Origin: Chimonanthus salicifolius
Lineage: Eukaryota; Streptophyta; Magnoliopsida; Laurales; Calycanthaceae
Length of the DNA: 64,000 nt
Direction of reading: 5' to 3'
Assembly (NCBI GenBank): GCA_013350335.1
Contig: CM023540.1
Coordinates: 15,505,828-15,569,827 of the forward strand
Each line of letters starts with the position of its first letter. Position 1 is the stretch's first letter. Shown piece after piece: positions 12,489 through 25,351 of this stretch. The notes beneath the pieces were generated by a model. It saw only the letters and a program-made list of their open reading frames with translations, had not been told where the DNA came from and ran no database searches. A program made the translations under genes and the position numbers.

Positions 12489-13046
12489 TATAACAACCCG
12501 TCCCTTCAGCATAATATTGTCCGCTTTGGACCTCACGTGGGGCGGTCCCGCATGGCTTTGCATTGGGCCTGACCCACAAGACCAGGCATAAAAGGCCTTG
12601 TGCTAAGGAGAGGGGAGTACCCTCTTTATAACCCCCACATCCCCTTCCCTCATGGGCGATGTGGGACTTTTTCCCACACCCCCCATGTGGGTGGGGTGTT
12701 ACAATCCACCCCACTTAAGACCAGAGCTGTCCCCGGCTCTGTCACGTCACACTGACAAGGGGTCTACACAAACAACACAACACAAAAGGGTAGAGGGCTC
12801 ACACAGTCCGAGTGTTGAATCGTGCTCTGATACCAAATGTAACGACCAGTCCCGCTAGAACAATATTGTCCGCTTTGGGCCTACACAAGGACCCGCACGG
12901 CTTTGCTTTGGTGAGCCAACCCACTGTTGCTCTCAAAAGGCCTTATGCTAGAAGGAGGAAGGCTAGTACTTATATACCAGGGAATTTCCAATGCTACTAG
13001 CAATGTGGAACTTTTTGGGGCAGGGTATTACAATCTACCGCCCTTA
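12489..13046 (-). mobile_element. TRIM element, minus strand, with partial extra unit
   Basis: Two similar LTRs lie at 12489-12703 (215 bp) and 12838-13032 (195 bp). Between them is a 134-bp internal region with no coding capacity. On the minus strand the right LTR is 5', followed by a perfect initiator-methionine-type primer binding site (TGGTATCAGAGC, 12835-12824). The internal region ends in a purine tract (TTAAGTGGGGTGGAT) next to the left LTR. Both LTRs carry GGCCCAAAGCGGACAATAT or a close variant. The right LTR is followed at 13033-13046 by ATCTACCGCCCTTA. This matches the tract beside the left LTR, so a further internal unit once followed and was cut. The 5 bp to the left (GAAAA) do not match the bases after 13032. 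Confidence 0.85.
12824..12835 (-). other. Primer binding site of the TRIM
   Basis: The minus strand reads TGGTATCAGAGC, complementary to the 3' end of initiator tRNA-Met, 2 bp inside the LTR. Confidence 0.85.
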
Positions 13047-13391
13047 TGAATTATTGTATTCATTCATTGGGCTTGGAGCTCACACCCTTTACATTGCAGG
13101 TAACCCTCTGGATTTAGGATTGGAGGACGGCGTTGAAAACTAGAAGTTCTTATGGATGAATATTTAAATTCCTAGTTAGGTGTTGGACTATGTTGATTGA
13201 GTTAATTATTGGATGCTTCTTATTCTTTGAGACTCGATTATTTGATACAAATAATTTGAGAAATTTGAGATTTATTAGTTAGTTTTATTTTATAGAATGG
13301 GATGTGAGTAGTGAGATTAAATGTGATATCGATGATAGATGTTAAGTGGGCCACGACCCATTTAGGTTGTAAAAAGGAGCGGGGCGTTACA
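13045..13391 (+). repeat. 3'-terminal remnant of the 5' LTR
   Basis: Closely similar to 26025-26559 over its start (TATGAATTRTTGTATTC) and end (GGGGCGTTACA against GGGGCATTACA). Relative to the 3' LTR it lacks about 190 bp between GATAGATGTTA and CCACGACCCA. Short GTTA repeats at the joint suggest a deletion between direct repeats. Confidence 0.85.
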
Positions 13392-13393
13392 GT

Positions 13394-13405
13394 TGGTATC
13401 AAAGC
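13394..13405 (+). other. Primer binding site of the plus-strand chromovirus
   Basis: TGGTATCAAAGC lies 2 bp after the 5' LTR end. It differs by one base from the initiator tRNA-Met complement. Confidence 0.75.
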
Positions 13406-13658
13406 TTGGGTTTAACTCGCGGACTGTGAGTACGAGATTGGGCTTGAGATTATAGACAAGTTAGACCCTTTTCTATCATAAGTGAGTGAGGGTAGAAACT
13501 TTAAGAGGATAGATTTTGGTAATGGAATATGATGTCTTGATTTGTGAATAATATATTAGTAGTCGAGCATATGTACTAATGGAAAAGAATATTTGTGTTA
13601 AATGGCTTTTTATCTTGTCGAATAGTGAAACTGATGTATTTCTCTTGGTTTTACTAGA

Positions 13659-14911
13659 ATGGCTGGACCGAACAATCGCCTAGGAAGGAGAGGAGATAGG
13701 GCCAGATTTGCAAATCGGGAGGCTAGCAGAGAAAATTTCGTTGAGGGTGTAGTGGAGAGTACGGCATCAAGAGGGTCTCAGAGACATCCTCCACCTCCTC
13801 CTCCTCCTCTTCCTCCAGTGAATGCGGATCCAAATACTGTGCTGAGAATAACACAAGAAGTTTTGACAATAGTGTAGCGGACTCATGGTATGAATCGTGC
13901 TGCTCAGGAAACCGGAGATGGTGGCAATTCAAGAATTTAAGCGCCAACATCCCCATGTTCAGGGGAGATTTGGAACCAGCAGATGCAGAGCGTTGGCTAA
14001 AGAAGATAGACAAAATTATGGATAGCATAGGCGTGTAAGAAGATGATCTCCGTATTATTCTTGCCACTATGCAGCTGAGTGGTACAGCAGAGGAATGGTG
14101 GATCGATCTGCAAGGACTGAATGAATAATTAAATACTTGGGATGACTTCTATGAATTTTTTCTGGCTGAGTACTTTTCTTCACAGGTCCATCAGTCAAAA
14201 ATTTCAAAGTTCTATGATTTGAAACAAGGCAATGACACTGTGGCTCAGTATGAGGCTAAGTTCAAGGAATTAGCAAGCTATACTACAGATTTAATTACTT
14301 CAGAAGAAATGAAGATTAAGCGGTTTACACAGGGACTTCGTCCCTGATCAGATTTTCTATGGATGGATCAGGACTTTCCACTTTTGCAGAAGTGTACCAT
14401 AGGGCCATCAAGATTGAGGAGGCAGCATCAAAAGTCTTCTAGACTTCAAATCAGAGACCTTTTAGTGGGATGAGGCCTGATGATCAGAATGTCAAGAGGA
14501 GGAAGCCCGATACTCCTGTTGATCAAATGACTTCTTCTAGGTAGCAACAGTCATCAGGTGGACATGAACAAGTGCAATGTTTCAAATGTAATTAGTGGGG
14601 ACATAAAACCAACAGATGTCGCCAACCTTCCAAGGCCAATTCAGCAATCTCGAGGGCCAGTACAGTGCTATTATTGTAAGGAGATGGGCCATATCTCTAC
14701 TTATTGTTTGCAGAGGATCGGATCTTCTCAGCCGCTTCCTGTTGTCCAGCCAATTTCAGTAGCACCTGCAGCGCAGACAGGTGGCCAGCAGCAGAACACA
14801 AGATGTGGGCGTCCCACAGCTCAGGGCCTTATTTATGCTATGGCTCCTGTGGATGATGAGACTGCTGAACCTCCAGTGATGCCAGGTATGCTATTATTGT
14901 TTGGTGAATGA
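13659..14911 (+). pseudogene. Chromovirus gag relic with two CCHC boxes
   Basis: It starts at ATG 13659 (MAGPNNRLGRRGDRARFANR) and runs through a proline-rich stretch to a stop near 13875. Other frames continue the capsid-type region, with AERWLKKIDKIM and GTAEEWWIDLQGL at about 13980-14120. Two zinc-knuckle motifs follow: CFKCN-stop-WGHKTNRC (about 14577) broken by TAG, and CYYCKEMGHISTYC (about 14667), both spaced CX2CX4HX4C. A TGA at 14909-14911 separates this frame from protease. At least four in-frame stops or shifts make it non-functional. Confidence 0.85.
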
Positions 14912-15330
14912 TCTAGAGTACTTTTTGACTCTGGAGCTTCTCACCCCTTCATATCTAGTCTTTTGGTTGGTCGTCTGAATTTGTGCATGGATGAGTTAGA
15001 AGAACATGTGAATATTAAAACACCCATAAGGAGATATACTAGAGTAATCAGAACTTGTAAATCATGTGTATTAGCAATTGGAGGTGTGGAGTTAGAGTTT
15101 GAACTACTTGTGTTGGGTATGACTGGGTTCGAAGCTATATTAGGAATGGATTGGTTAATGGCTCATAAAATTACTTTAGATTATGCTCAGAGGAGAGTAT
15201 CTAGGTGTTCACCTTCAGGAGTTTTCTTTACCAAGAAGTTGAGTAAATCCCCCGAACCATGTGTGACAAAGAACAAAATTGGTCATATAGCCATATGGGT
15301 TGGGAAAATGCAGAGCCGCTTGGATTAGAA
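14912..15330 (+). pseudogene. Retroviral-type aspartic protease relic
   Basis: In the frame of the preceding zinc knuckle, beyond its TGA, the translation gives VLFDSGASHPFIS with the catalytic D-S-G. Later comes GFEAILGMDWLMAH, the usual Ty3/Gypsy protease ending. The frame closes at 15328. The domain is nearly complete, but it lacks its own start and is cut off from gag by the stop. Confidence 0.85.
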
Positions 15331-16680
15331 ATGCCTAAGGTGGTGTGTGACTTTCTAGATGTGTTTCTGGACGAGTTAACGCAGTTACCTCCAAAAAGAG
15401 AAGTTGAATTCTCCATAGACCTACTCCCTTGAACTTCGCCTATTTCTATGTCACCATATAGAATGGCGCCAGCAGAGTTGGTAGAGTTGAAGCGTCAATT
15501 GTCAGAACTGACCAAGGTTGGTTTCACCCATCGGAGTACATCTCCGTGGAGTGCTCCAGCTTTGTTTGTGAAAAAGAAGGATGGCTCAAAGAGGATGTGT
15601 ATAGACTATAGGAAGTTGAACAAGGTAACCATTAAGAACAAGTATCCGCTTCCTCGACTCAATGATTTGTTTCATCAGTTACGAGGATCTAAATGGTTTT
15701 CTAAGATAGATCTTCGGTCTGGATATCATCAAGTGCGGGTGAGAGAATGTGACATAGCAAAGACAGCTTTTTGCACTAGATTTGGTCCGTATGAATTCGT
15801 GGTTATGCCTTTTGGTATGACCAATGCGCCACCTACATTTATGGATTTGATGAACAAAATCTTTAGGCCATACTTAGATCATTTTGTAGAAATGTTCATT
15901 GATGACATCTTAATCTACTCGGGATCTGAAGAAGCACATGAATATCAGTTAAAAATATAGTCTTACAGTTACTAAGGGATCATCAATTATATGCTAAATT
16001 GAGTAAATGTGAGTTTTAGCTAAAAGAGGTGCAATTCTTAGGCCATGTGGTTTCGAAAGTGGAGTGGCAGTGGATCTAGCCAAGGTCGAACCAATGTTGA
16101 AATGGGAGAGACCTCGCAGTGTATTTGAAATTCGTAGTTTCTTGGGCTTGGCTGGAATATTACCGGCGTTTCATTCCGAATTTCTCTAAGATAGCAGTTT
16201 CTATGACTAAGTTGACAAGAAAAGGAGTTAAATTTATATGAGTGAGGCTTGTGAAACAGTTTTTACAGAATTGAAAGAAAGACTGACTACTTCTCCAGTT
16301 TTGATTATTACAGAGAGAGGTCGTGGGTATGTAGTCTGTTGTGATGCTTCCCGTGACAGGATTGGGTTGTGTTTTAATGCAAGCTCGAACATGTGGTGGC
16401 TTATGGGTCTCGGCAACTGAAAGTGCATGAGCAAAATTACCCGACTCAAGATCATTGAGTTAGCAGTCAGTGGTGTTTGCGCTGAAGATTTGGAGATATT
16501 ATTTGTTTGGTGAGCACTTTGAAGTATTTTTCGATCACCGTAGTCTAAAGTACTTGTTCACTCAGAAGGACTTGAATCTGAGGCAGCGCAGATGGTTGGA
16601 ATATTTGAGTGACTTCAACTTCGAGATTTTTTATTAACCAGGAAAAGCCAATGTGATGGCCGATGCCTTGAGCAGGAAAT
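15331..16680 (+). pseudogene. Reverse transcriptase and RNase H relic
   Basis: RT is open from 15448 to 15960. It shows [70 protein letters not shown] and the catalytic [10 protein letters not shown] stop at 15958-15960 ends the frame. The following connection segment survives only in shifted frames (FLGHVV, FLGLAG). RNase H (about 16238-16640) shows LTTSPVLIITERGRGYVVCCDAS and is then broken repeatedly. ADALSRKS at about 16660 marks the passage to integrase. Confidence 0.87.
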
Positions 16681-18230
16681 CTCGATGCGTTATTGCTAAT
16701 TTAGTGGGAGAACATAGTTTGGAGAAACTGGATAGTGCAATATCTCATCCAGCTATAGTGGATCGGGTCTTGGCAGCCCAGAAAACAGACGAGGTGGTAG
16801 CTAAGATTCGCAAATCAATCATGGATAGCAAAGGCCCAGCAGGTTGGGTAGTGAGAACAAATGGTGGTTTGACTTGCCAATGGAGACTATATGTGCCACT
16901 GGTAGAGCAGTGTGGAGAAGAGGTTCTCAAGCACTTTTATCATACTCAATTTGCAGTTTACGCTGGAGGAACAAAAATGTATCGAAATATGCGACAACAG
17001 TTTTGGTGGTGTAACATGAAAATAGAAGTAGCAGAATATGTGGCCCGATGTTTGACATGCCAGCAGGTAAAGGTTGAGCATCAGAAACCAGCAGGAAAGT
17101 TGCAACCTCTCGATATACCCGAGTGGAAATGGGATCATGTCGCCATGGACTTTGTAACCGGATTACCAAGATCGTAGAAAAGGCATTGATGCAGTGTGGG
17201 TTGTAGTTGATAGATTGACCAAATCAGCTCATTTCATTGCAATGAAGATGATAGACTCTATGGAGACCTTAGGTAAATTGTATCTAGGATCGAGTTGTTA
17301 AGTTGCATGAATACCAGTTTCCATTGTATCCGACAGAGATTCTAAATTCCTATCCAAATTTTGGCAGAGCCTTCAGCACCAGTTGGGTACGCAACTTCAT
17401 TTCAGTACCTGCATTTCACCCTCAGATGGATGGACAATCTGAACGAACTATACAGATTCTAGAAGACATGCTTCACGCTTGTGTCTTAGACTCTAAGGGA
17501 AGTTGGGAGGATTATTTACAGGTGGTGGAGTTTGCCTACAACAACAGTTACCAGTCTAATATCAAGATGGCACCATTTGAGGCATTATATGGCAGACCGT
17601 GCAGATCACCCTTATGGTGGACGGAACAGAGCGATAAAGTAAAATTGGGACCAGATATAATAAGGGAAACAACAGAGAAAGTGAGATTGGTTCGTCAGAG
17701 ACTACTGACAGCTCAGAGTCGTCAGAAAAGCTATGCAGACCGTAGAAGAAGGCATTTAGAGTTTGCAGTTGGTGATCGTGTCTTTCTTAGAATTTCACCT
17801 CGGAGAGGCATCCAACGGTTCAGTAGCAAAGGGAAACTATCTCCTACGTTCATTGGACCGTTTGCAATCTTGGACAGGATTGGAGAAGTGGCAGTACAAG
17901 CTTGCTCTTCAATCACAACTCAGTAGAGTTCATAATGTTTTTCATGTGTCAAATGTTAAGAAAGTACTAAGCAGACCCTTCTCATGTTCTGAATTGGGAA
18001 GATGTGGATGTCAATGAAGATGCAACTTATAAAGAGAAGCCGGTGAAGATTCTGAATACCAAGGATCAAGTTTTGCGCACAAAGACCATTCTTTTGGTGA
18101 GAATTCTTTGGCAACATCATGGAGTTGAAGGTTCGACGTGAGAGAGAAAGGACGAGATGCAATGACGGCATCCGGAATTGTTCAATGAGCAAGGTACGAA
18201 CTTTAGCTAAATTTCGAGGACGAAATTTGT
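16653..18230 (+). pseudogene. Integrase and chromodomain-like tail relic
   Basis: The zinc-binding part shows CLTCQQVKVEHQKPAGKLQP and the first catalytic aspartate lies in WDHVAMDFVTGLP. A TAG at about 17175 interrupts the frame. The SDRD motif is readable at about 17328 in a shifted frame. [14 protein letters not shown] carries the glutamate region, and FAYNNSYQSNIKMAPFEALY follows. The C-terminal GPFAILDRIGEVA is hit by a frameshift near 17890, after which SRVHNVFHVSNVKK continues. A tail containing YKEKPVKIL and KTILLVRILWQHHGVE (about 18030-18130) resembles the integrase chromodomain of Tekay-like chromoviruses. Confidence 0.86.
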
Positions 18231-18233
18231 TTT

Positions 18234-18246
18234 AAGGGGGGTAGGA
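18234..18246 (+). other. Polypurine tract of the plus-strand chromovirus
   Basis: AAGGGGGGTAGGA directly precedes the LTR start TGTGATGAC. It is nearly identical to the tract of the minus-strand element at 5005-5019. Confidence 0.85.
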
Positions 18247-21200
18247 TGTGATGACTTGACCCAGAGTAGCGGGTCAATCGAATCGGTAAAACTAAAAATA
18301 GTAAATAGGTCTCTTGATTGTGTTGTGTGAAATTTTGTGTTATTTTCTTTTATTTTTATTGTTTAAAGTAAAATAAATAAACAAATAAGAACTTAGAATT
18401 TAATTAATTTAGGTTTCCTAATGCTCACACCTTTTTCCTTAACTTATAAATTTATAAATTTACCCGCTTCGAGTTGACATTAAATTAATAAAAATTTAAA
18501 TTATCAAATTAGATTTTAAATTTGAAAAGTTAAGGATTCCAATTGGAATTGTATAATTAAAAATCCAAAATTTATAAATTAATAAGATTTATTTAGATGA
18601 GATTTTAATTAAATTCAAATGATAAATTAAAATTTGATTTTTTGTAAATAAATAATTAAATTACTGGATCAATAATTAAGTTTAAATTTTAATAAACTTG
18701 AATATAATAATTAATCAATGAATTAATCAAATATAAACAGCCAAACCCGTGTGGGTCCCTTTGGAAACCCACACCTCTTTTCGTTGATTTCCCTCACTTT
18801 CTCCATTTGTCTCCAGAATCCCTAAGGCCTCGATGGAAAGAACAACCAGACTCTCCTTTCCAATTCGTGTTCTTCCTTTCCTTTCTTTAGTAGGACTCAG
18901 ATCCATTTCTTTTTTTTTCTTTACCTCTTCCGATCTTCCCTTCTGAAATCGGTGCGGCCGACTCAAGCACCTACTTAAGGCCAAGCGAAAGAGGGAAAAT
19001 CCCTAGTTTACGATCTGAAGCACCGCATCCCTCTTTCTCTCGGCATCTTTCTTACTTCTCTTTCTTCTCTCCCGCTTCCGTGACGGTGATTCCAGTGGAA
19101 CCGAACCTGCAACGACCTGGAGGAAAGCCGAGACAAGCCCTTGCTGTCGTTCCCAGTCGTCTACATCCTTATTCTACAGGTATTTACCCATATTATTATT
19201 ATTATTTTTTAATTCCTTTCTTCCCACTTGGTTGATTTTCGGTTAGATCTGTAGTACCACAGCCCCAAATCAGCACCATGCGTCAACCCCTTTTTGTTTT
19301 CCCATGGCTTGCTCACAAGTTAGAACCTAGAACGTTGTTACCTTAGACCTATGATGAGTTACAGAGAACTCTTTCTTCAGCCGAACCTTGTGGATAAATG
19401 ATTCTTAGCTTTTGATACTGTTATTCCAATTATTTTGTCCATGTAGCCACTATTGGGTTGCTAACCCATACCCAGATTTTCTTCCATCTCCATTCAGTGT
19501 ACATACCTTATACATTCTTAATCGTCATTCTTAATAGTTGTTGCATATTGTGATTTTTTACTTCACTGATTTATAATTTTAAATCTTTAGCTACAGTTGT
19601 TACCTCACAACTGCCACATGGTTCTTTTTATTTAAACTGGTTGTGGTTTGAAACTTTTTGTTAAAATCGTGTATTTTATAATCTTTTTAAATACACTCCT
19701 ATTCTTTAAACCAAGCCGGACTCAGATTTACAATTATATATTTTCCCTTTCTTATTCCAAAAGTAAATTACTTATATGGTGCCCAAACTTCATATTTACT
19801 TGATTATATAGTTATCTCCTTTACTTTAATATCACCTAAAGGAATTTCAAATATATATATATATATATAGATGTATATACCTGAGCTGTCTTAAAAGACC
19901 TATGGATTAATATGCTTTGGGATTCTCGAGATCTCACCTATGTCGATGATTGTTTTATTTAAAGAAGTATCTGAGATTTTAAGTATTATAGTTGTTACAG
20001 GGTTTACAAGATTTCTTATCCTATTTTAGTTGTTTTACTTTCGAACTCCCATATATATGTTATTTAATTTTTTTGTTTCGTCAATTCAAAATGATTCAAA
20101 TTATAAGTGTTTAATACCCATGTTGCAATGATTTATTATTTTTCACAAAGCAGTTCATTCTTAATTTTTTTTTCAACTTCAAAATTGTTCAAAGGAATTT
20201 ATTTGGCTGTTTTTAACTGAACTGAATTTTCAAAAGTATTTATATAATTATTTTCTTTTTACAAGGAAAGAATATTTTTATTTTATTCATCAGTCACCCT
20301 GTTTGATTTAAATTATCTAATACTTTGAAATTTTACCAAATTTTCTTAAATAAATTCCATAAGACAAAGCCTGAAAACTCTCAGTTTGATCTAAGTATTT
20401 GATGATTTCAATTTTCATTATTTAAGATTATTTTGATTCAATACTTTTATGAGAACTCAAGGTCCTTGTATAAGATTTCTTTCTTTTTTGGACAACAACC
20501 TGCATGAGTTCCTTTAATTCCTTCATTTCCTTTTTACTCTTTCATTTTGGATTGTTTTCAGCCGACCCTTTGAGTGTGCCCTTTTTTCTTTGAAAACTTT
20601 ATTTTAGTGTCTACTTTATGTGATTAGAGTATTAAAGTTATTTTCTTCATTTGGTTAAATCTTATATGATTTTCATTAAAGTATTTAATGGGCAAAGTAG
20701 CAATTACTTATTTTATCAAAGTATTCTTATTTTGATATTACCTTACTCTAATACCTATTCTATTATAGCACCACAAAAAGTATTAATGGTATGAATACTT
20801 ACTCTTTAGTAGGATTATTACTAAACCTATTTTTATTCTTCCTTTCTACTGTTATTTTTAAGAAACTAGATATATCCATTGGGTTATAATTTAAAATCTT
20901 GTGCTATAAATATTGACTTTACAACTTTTGTGTGTTGGTACCAAAACTTGTTTTGAGAAAGGAACAAAAGCTAAAATGTGAAAAGATTATTCCATATCAT
21001 TACCAGTGAGCTACTATTTTGTTATCAAACCTTCTCATATTTGGCCCTTCTATTAAGTCAAATTATTTAATATCTTGGGATCTGTAACCATAGCTATTTT
21101 TAATAATTATATTTTGGAGTAAAACTATTAGTAACTTAAAAGAACAGTTACTTATTCTTTAGGCAAAGTTTTCATTGTCTTATTTGTACCGAGTTGGATG

Positions 21201-21757
21201 TAGGCATGGTTCAACTATGCAGTGTGTGGACTCAGCCTTCACTCGTCTCCTTGAACCTTAGGATGACTGTAGATTATACTTGGGACAGCAACATACCTCA
21301 CATTTATTTAATATGAACTATTAGAGGGACTCAATAATTCATGTGTTAATAGGTACTTGGAACCTTTAAATAAATGTACAGCACTTCTCGGGCGTTCTAT
21401 TGATTGATTCCAAGTAGGAATGCGTTTTGATTCATAACCTACACTTCGCAAAGGTGAGGGAAAAAAATACTTTGTACCGTTATCGAGCATGAAAATTCTC
21501 TATGTTATTTGTATGATTGAGCAATAGAAAAAAATATTGTATGGCATGTATTTGGAATGTAATATTGGATCTAGGAAATAGCCTGAGTTATATTTTAGAA
21601 TAGTGGTTGTAATCCAGTGCTCACTCACAGTAATGTAAAAGATTTGGCTAAGTATTCTAATGGCCGTAACGGGACTCAATTTGTCCAGATAAATGGAAAT
21701 CAACTACTAGCCTTATTGAAAGATCCAATAATTATGTTCGAATTGGTTAAATGTTAG
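18247..21757 (+). repeat. 3' LTR, left part, of the plus-strand chromovirus
   Basis: Starts TGTGATGACTTGACCC after the polypurine tract. It has CT-rich blocks near 18770-19100 that match 22160-22620 in the solo LTR, and CAGTGCTCACTCACAG near 21617 matching 24045. The sequence is interrupted at GTTAG (21753-21757) and resumes at 25352. The ORFs here are not coding genes. Confidence 0.85.
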
Positions 21758-24700
21758 TGTAATGACCCGACTCGGGGTAACGGGCCAGATGTATTGGGTA
21801 AAATTGATTTAGAAAATTATCATAGTTTAAATTGATTGTTAGTTTAATTTGATAATTTTATTTGGAGAAAACACAATTGAATTTAGGGATTGAATAATAG
21901 ACCCTGGTATCACACATTTTCTCCTGAATAAGAATTTACAAATTTATCCCTTTGAATTAAATTAAAGGAATGGAAAATAAATTATCAACTTAGACTTTTA
22001 AATTCCCCTAAGTTAGAATTTCAACTGGAAATATTCTATTTAAAATTTTAAAATCAATACATAGGTTCAAAGTTTAATTAACGAAATTTAAATAAATGAT
22101 AGACAAATTAATTTAAGGGAACCTGACCCCAAAATACGAAAAACATTCTAAGTCGTGCGGGTCGTATAAACCCACACCTCTTCCGTTATTTCCTTCACTG
22201 TGCCCTTTTATCTCTAAATCCCTAAACTCCTGATTGAAAGAACTACAACACGATGGAAATACAAGGCTCACATTGCTGCACCATGGGTATGCCTTTCGTT
22301 CCTCTCCCTATCTTTCCCTATCCACTGCAGTATTCCGTGGGGAAATTTCCCACAACTTTCTCTTTCCTTTCCTTTTTTCAGTGGGACTCAAATCCCTTTC
22401 CTTTTTCTTTACTCCTCCTGATCTTCCCTTTCAGAACTGATGCGGCCGACTCAAGCACCCATTTAAAGCCCAAGCGGAAGAGGGAAAGTCCCGATTTGCG
22501 ATCCCAAGCACCGCATCTCTCTCTCTCTCAGCATCGTCCTTACTTCTCCTTTCGAGCCTTGCGAATCAAATGCCTTTCGCCTGCAGCATGTAGAAACAAG
22601 TTTTGATCTCTCCCCAAGCTTCTCTCAGTTTTGTTCCTATACCCAAATCCAAACGCTGCCATCTTCTCTTTGGTTCACTATGTATGTTGCTTTCTTCTAT
22701 TTGGTTCCTCTTCTTTTCCTTTCTCTTCTCTGTTTCAAAATTCGATATCTTGCCATTAGTTGTCCCTCATCTGTGAAAAGTACCTAACCAAGCTTAGCTT
22801 CCCAAAGCTTGCTGCCAGCACTATGCGTTAACCCCCTTTTTGTTTTACCCGTGGCTTACTTACAAGTTAAAACCCAGAACCTTATTATTTTGCCCTCTTA
22901 CAGTGGTAATTTCAAGATAGTACCCACTGTATTAAATTGGTCTGATTTAATATGCTTTACTATAATTAATTACTTATTAAATTAAATATACTTAGAGTTA
23001 TTTTTATCTTCTGTAAAGGCAGTCAACCTCTAAACTGCCCCAAGTTAGGACAATTTTCATAAATAAATAAAATAATACAGTCCTAAGTATTTATTATGTT
23101 ATGTTGGCAGTAAATCTGGAAACCTTTACTACTTTACTTCAATAAATTGGATTATATAGTTATTTACTTTTCCATTAGTAATGCAAGGAGTTTCAAAAAT
23201 ATATTTACATATATAAGAGGTACTCCAGATTTCAAATTTACGATACCGCTTTCTTACAGCTTTACCTAAACTCTTTTGAGAAAAGCTTCTCGAATTAGTG
23301 TATATATATTATTCTAAGTTAGGACTGTTCAAACCCAAAACCACTTAATAGTTGGTCTTTTCTATGGAGTCATTTATTTTTCAAAAAGTGTTTGATGATT
23401 TCACTTATTCTTATATTTAGAATGATCAATGATTTTAAAAATAAGTATCTATTTTTACAAGGCATTTTTATTCCTCACTTCATATATTCAGTTGCTATTT
23501 TTTTAAGATTGTTATTATTTCTTTTAGATAGAATATTTATATTTTTAAAGATATGACCCTAGATATCTATATATTTATTTTATTTGGTTAAAGTGACAAG
23601 TTTTATGAACAAGGTTCCACTAACTTGTCAGTGTTAAGTGGGACTAGGCATGACTCACCCATGTAGTGTATGGACTCAATCTTTACCCTTAACCATGCAC
23701 CTTTAGATAACCCATAGACTAAAGTTGAGGCAGCAACATACTTCACCTTAATGTAAATTACCGAAGAAAATAAATAATTCTCAATTTAATAACACGTGAA
23801 ATCGTTAAATTGTATTCGTAGCAAACTTTGATCTTAAAGGCTAATATCTCTTGGAAAGTGTTTGGGTTCATTGTTGGTACTTCACAAACTTTTAGGTGAG
23901 GGAAACAATTCACTACGTACGATGTATTTATACAATCTTCTATTTGTTGTTGTGCAATGAAAAATATTGTATTGTTTTGTATGTTATGAATATAATTGTA
24001 GGATTTATAAAAGACTGGATGCATGTTAATGATGGTTATAATCCGGTGCTCACTCACAGTAGTGTAAGGGAGATTTTGACTAAATATTTTATTGGCCGTG
24101 AGGAGATCCAGTCCACCCAGATTGTGAAATCTAACCATTAATGTATCGAAAGATTCAATGATTTTATATTCGTAGATTAGTGATTAATTGTATGGTATTG
24201 TTGAATTTCAATCTTGATTGTATATGTTTGAATGTTGGTCTATATGATTAAAATCATTATGATGCTTGGATTATTATTATGTTTATTTCAAGGTATATGC
24301 ATGCTATAGCAAATGAGACGTCGATTATGATGTAATAATCTGCTTAGAATGGAAGTTATAATTCTATAAATATATCATGATTAATTAAGCATGTTGATTG
24401 GCATTGAGCATAGCATTCTCATATTCATAGCATTGGGTATGAGGGTACGATCCATAATTGTCACGAAGACCATGACGGTGGTAGTGTTGTTAACTTCACT
24501 TTAAGTAGGAAGACCATTATGATAGAAGAGGTGTGATATCCGTGACAAGTCATGAGGGCTGTTATTTGGTGATAGGTTGTGTTATCCTCACTTCATGTGG
24601 GAAGGCCATTAAGGCGATGTTGTGTATCCTCGATTCGTTGGGAAGGCCACCAAATATCAGTAAATGTAATAATGGGTTGAATATGTCATTTGGCATTGAA

Positions 24701-25346
24701 CATTACATTTTGCAAAGGCATGAGTATGAAATAAATTGATATTCTTGCTTATTTGAAATATCATTGAGGAAGTAGGAATATCATATGCTATGTTTGTGTT
24801 ATTGTTTTCTTTATTGGGCATGGAGCTCATTCCTTACATTACAGGCAATCCCTTGGACTTGGGTCTAAACGATAATCATAACTGAGCTTAGAAGACGAGG
24901 AGTCGATGAAGAATTCTTAGAAACGCTTAGTTAGTGAAGAATTTATTATTTAGATTATAAGTTGGTTGTTTATTTGATTTGAGACTTTGAGAAAGTTGTT
25001 TATTCGTTTATTTTAATTTGTGGAAACTTGGATAATAAATTCAAGTATGAATTAATTTTGAGAACGCTTTAATTTGATGTCATGGGAATGTGAATAAGTG
25101 ATGCATTTAGAAATCTTTTTATGAGTGTTTTTTTATCCCTTTAAGTTATTTGGAAGCTCAAATGAGATGTTAAGTCTTCTAGCAAGGTTGTGGACTTGAG
25201 GAATCTTGGTGACTTGTGAATGTAAATATGTTTGTTTTGAATTTAGCCACAGATTTTCGATGTAAGATCCCGTTTAGGGCAGCAATAGATGTAATTTTGT
25301 ATAGTGAGATCACGCCCGTTTAGGTGTTGGAAGGCGGGGCATGACA
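21758..25346 (+). mobile_element. Solo LTR of the same Gypsy family nested in the 3' LTR
   Basis: It starts TGTAATGACCCGACTCGG and ends GGCGGGGCATGACA (3589 bp). It is flanked by GTTAG (21753-21757) and GCTAG (25347-25351), a 5-bp target duplication with one mismatch. It resembles the surrounding LTR along its whole length, including the repeated GACGGTGGTAGT and GGCCACCAAATA phrases. No internal region or second LTR is present, so it arose by insertion followed by LTR-LTR recombination. A TATAAAAG lies near 24006. Confidence 0.85.
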
Positions 25347-25351
25347 GCTAG

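Noticed and set aside
12489..13046. Cassandra-type TRIM carrying 5S rRNA sequence
   Set aside because: No 5S internal promoter-like sequence was seen in the LTRs.
18727..18984. ORFs in the large LTRs (also 22234-22606 and 23758-24138) as genes
   Set aside because: They lie in LTR leader-like CT-rich or AT-rich sequence, and their frames are not kept between the two LTR copies.
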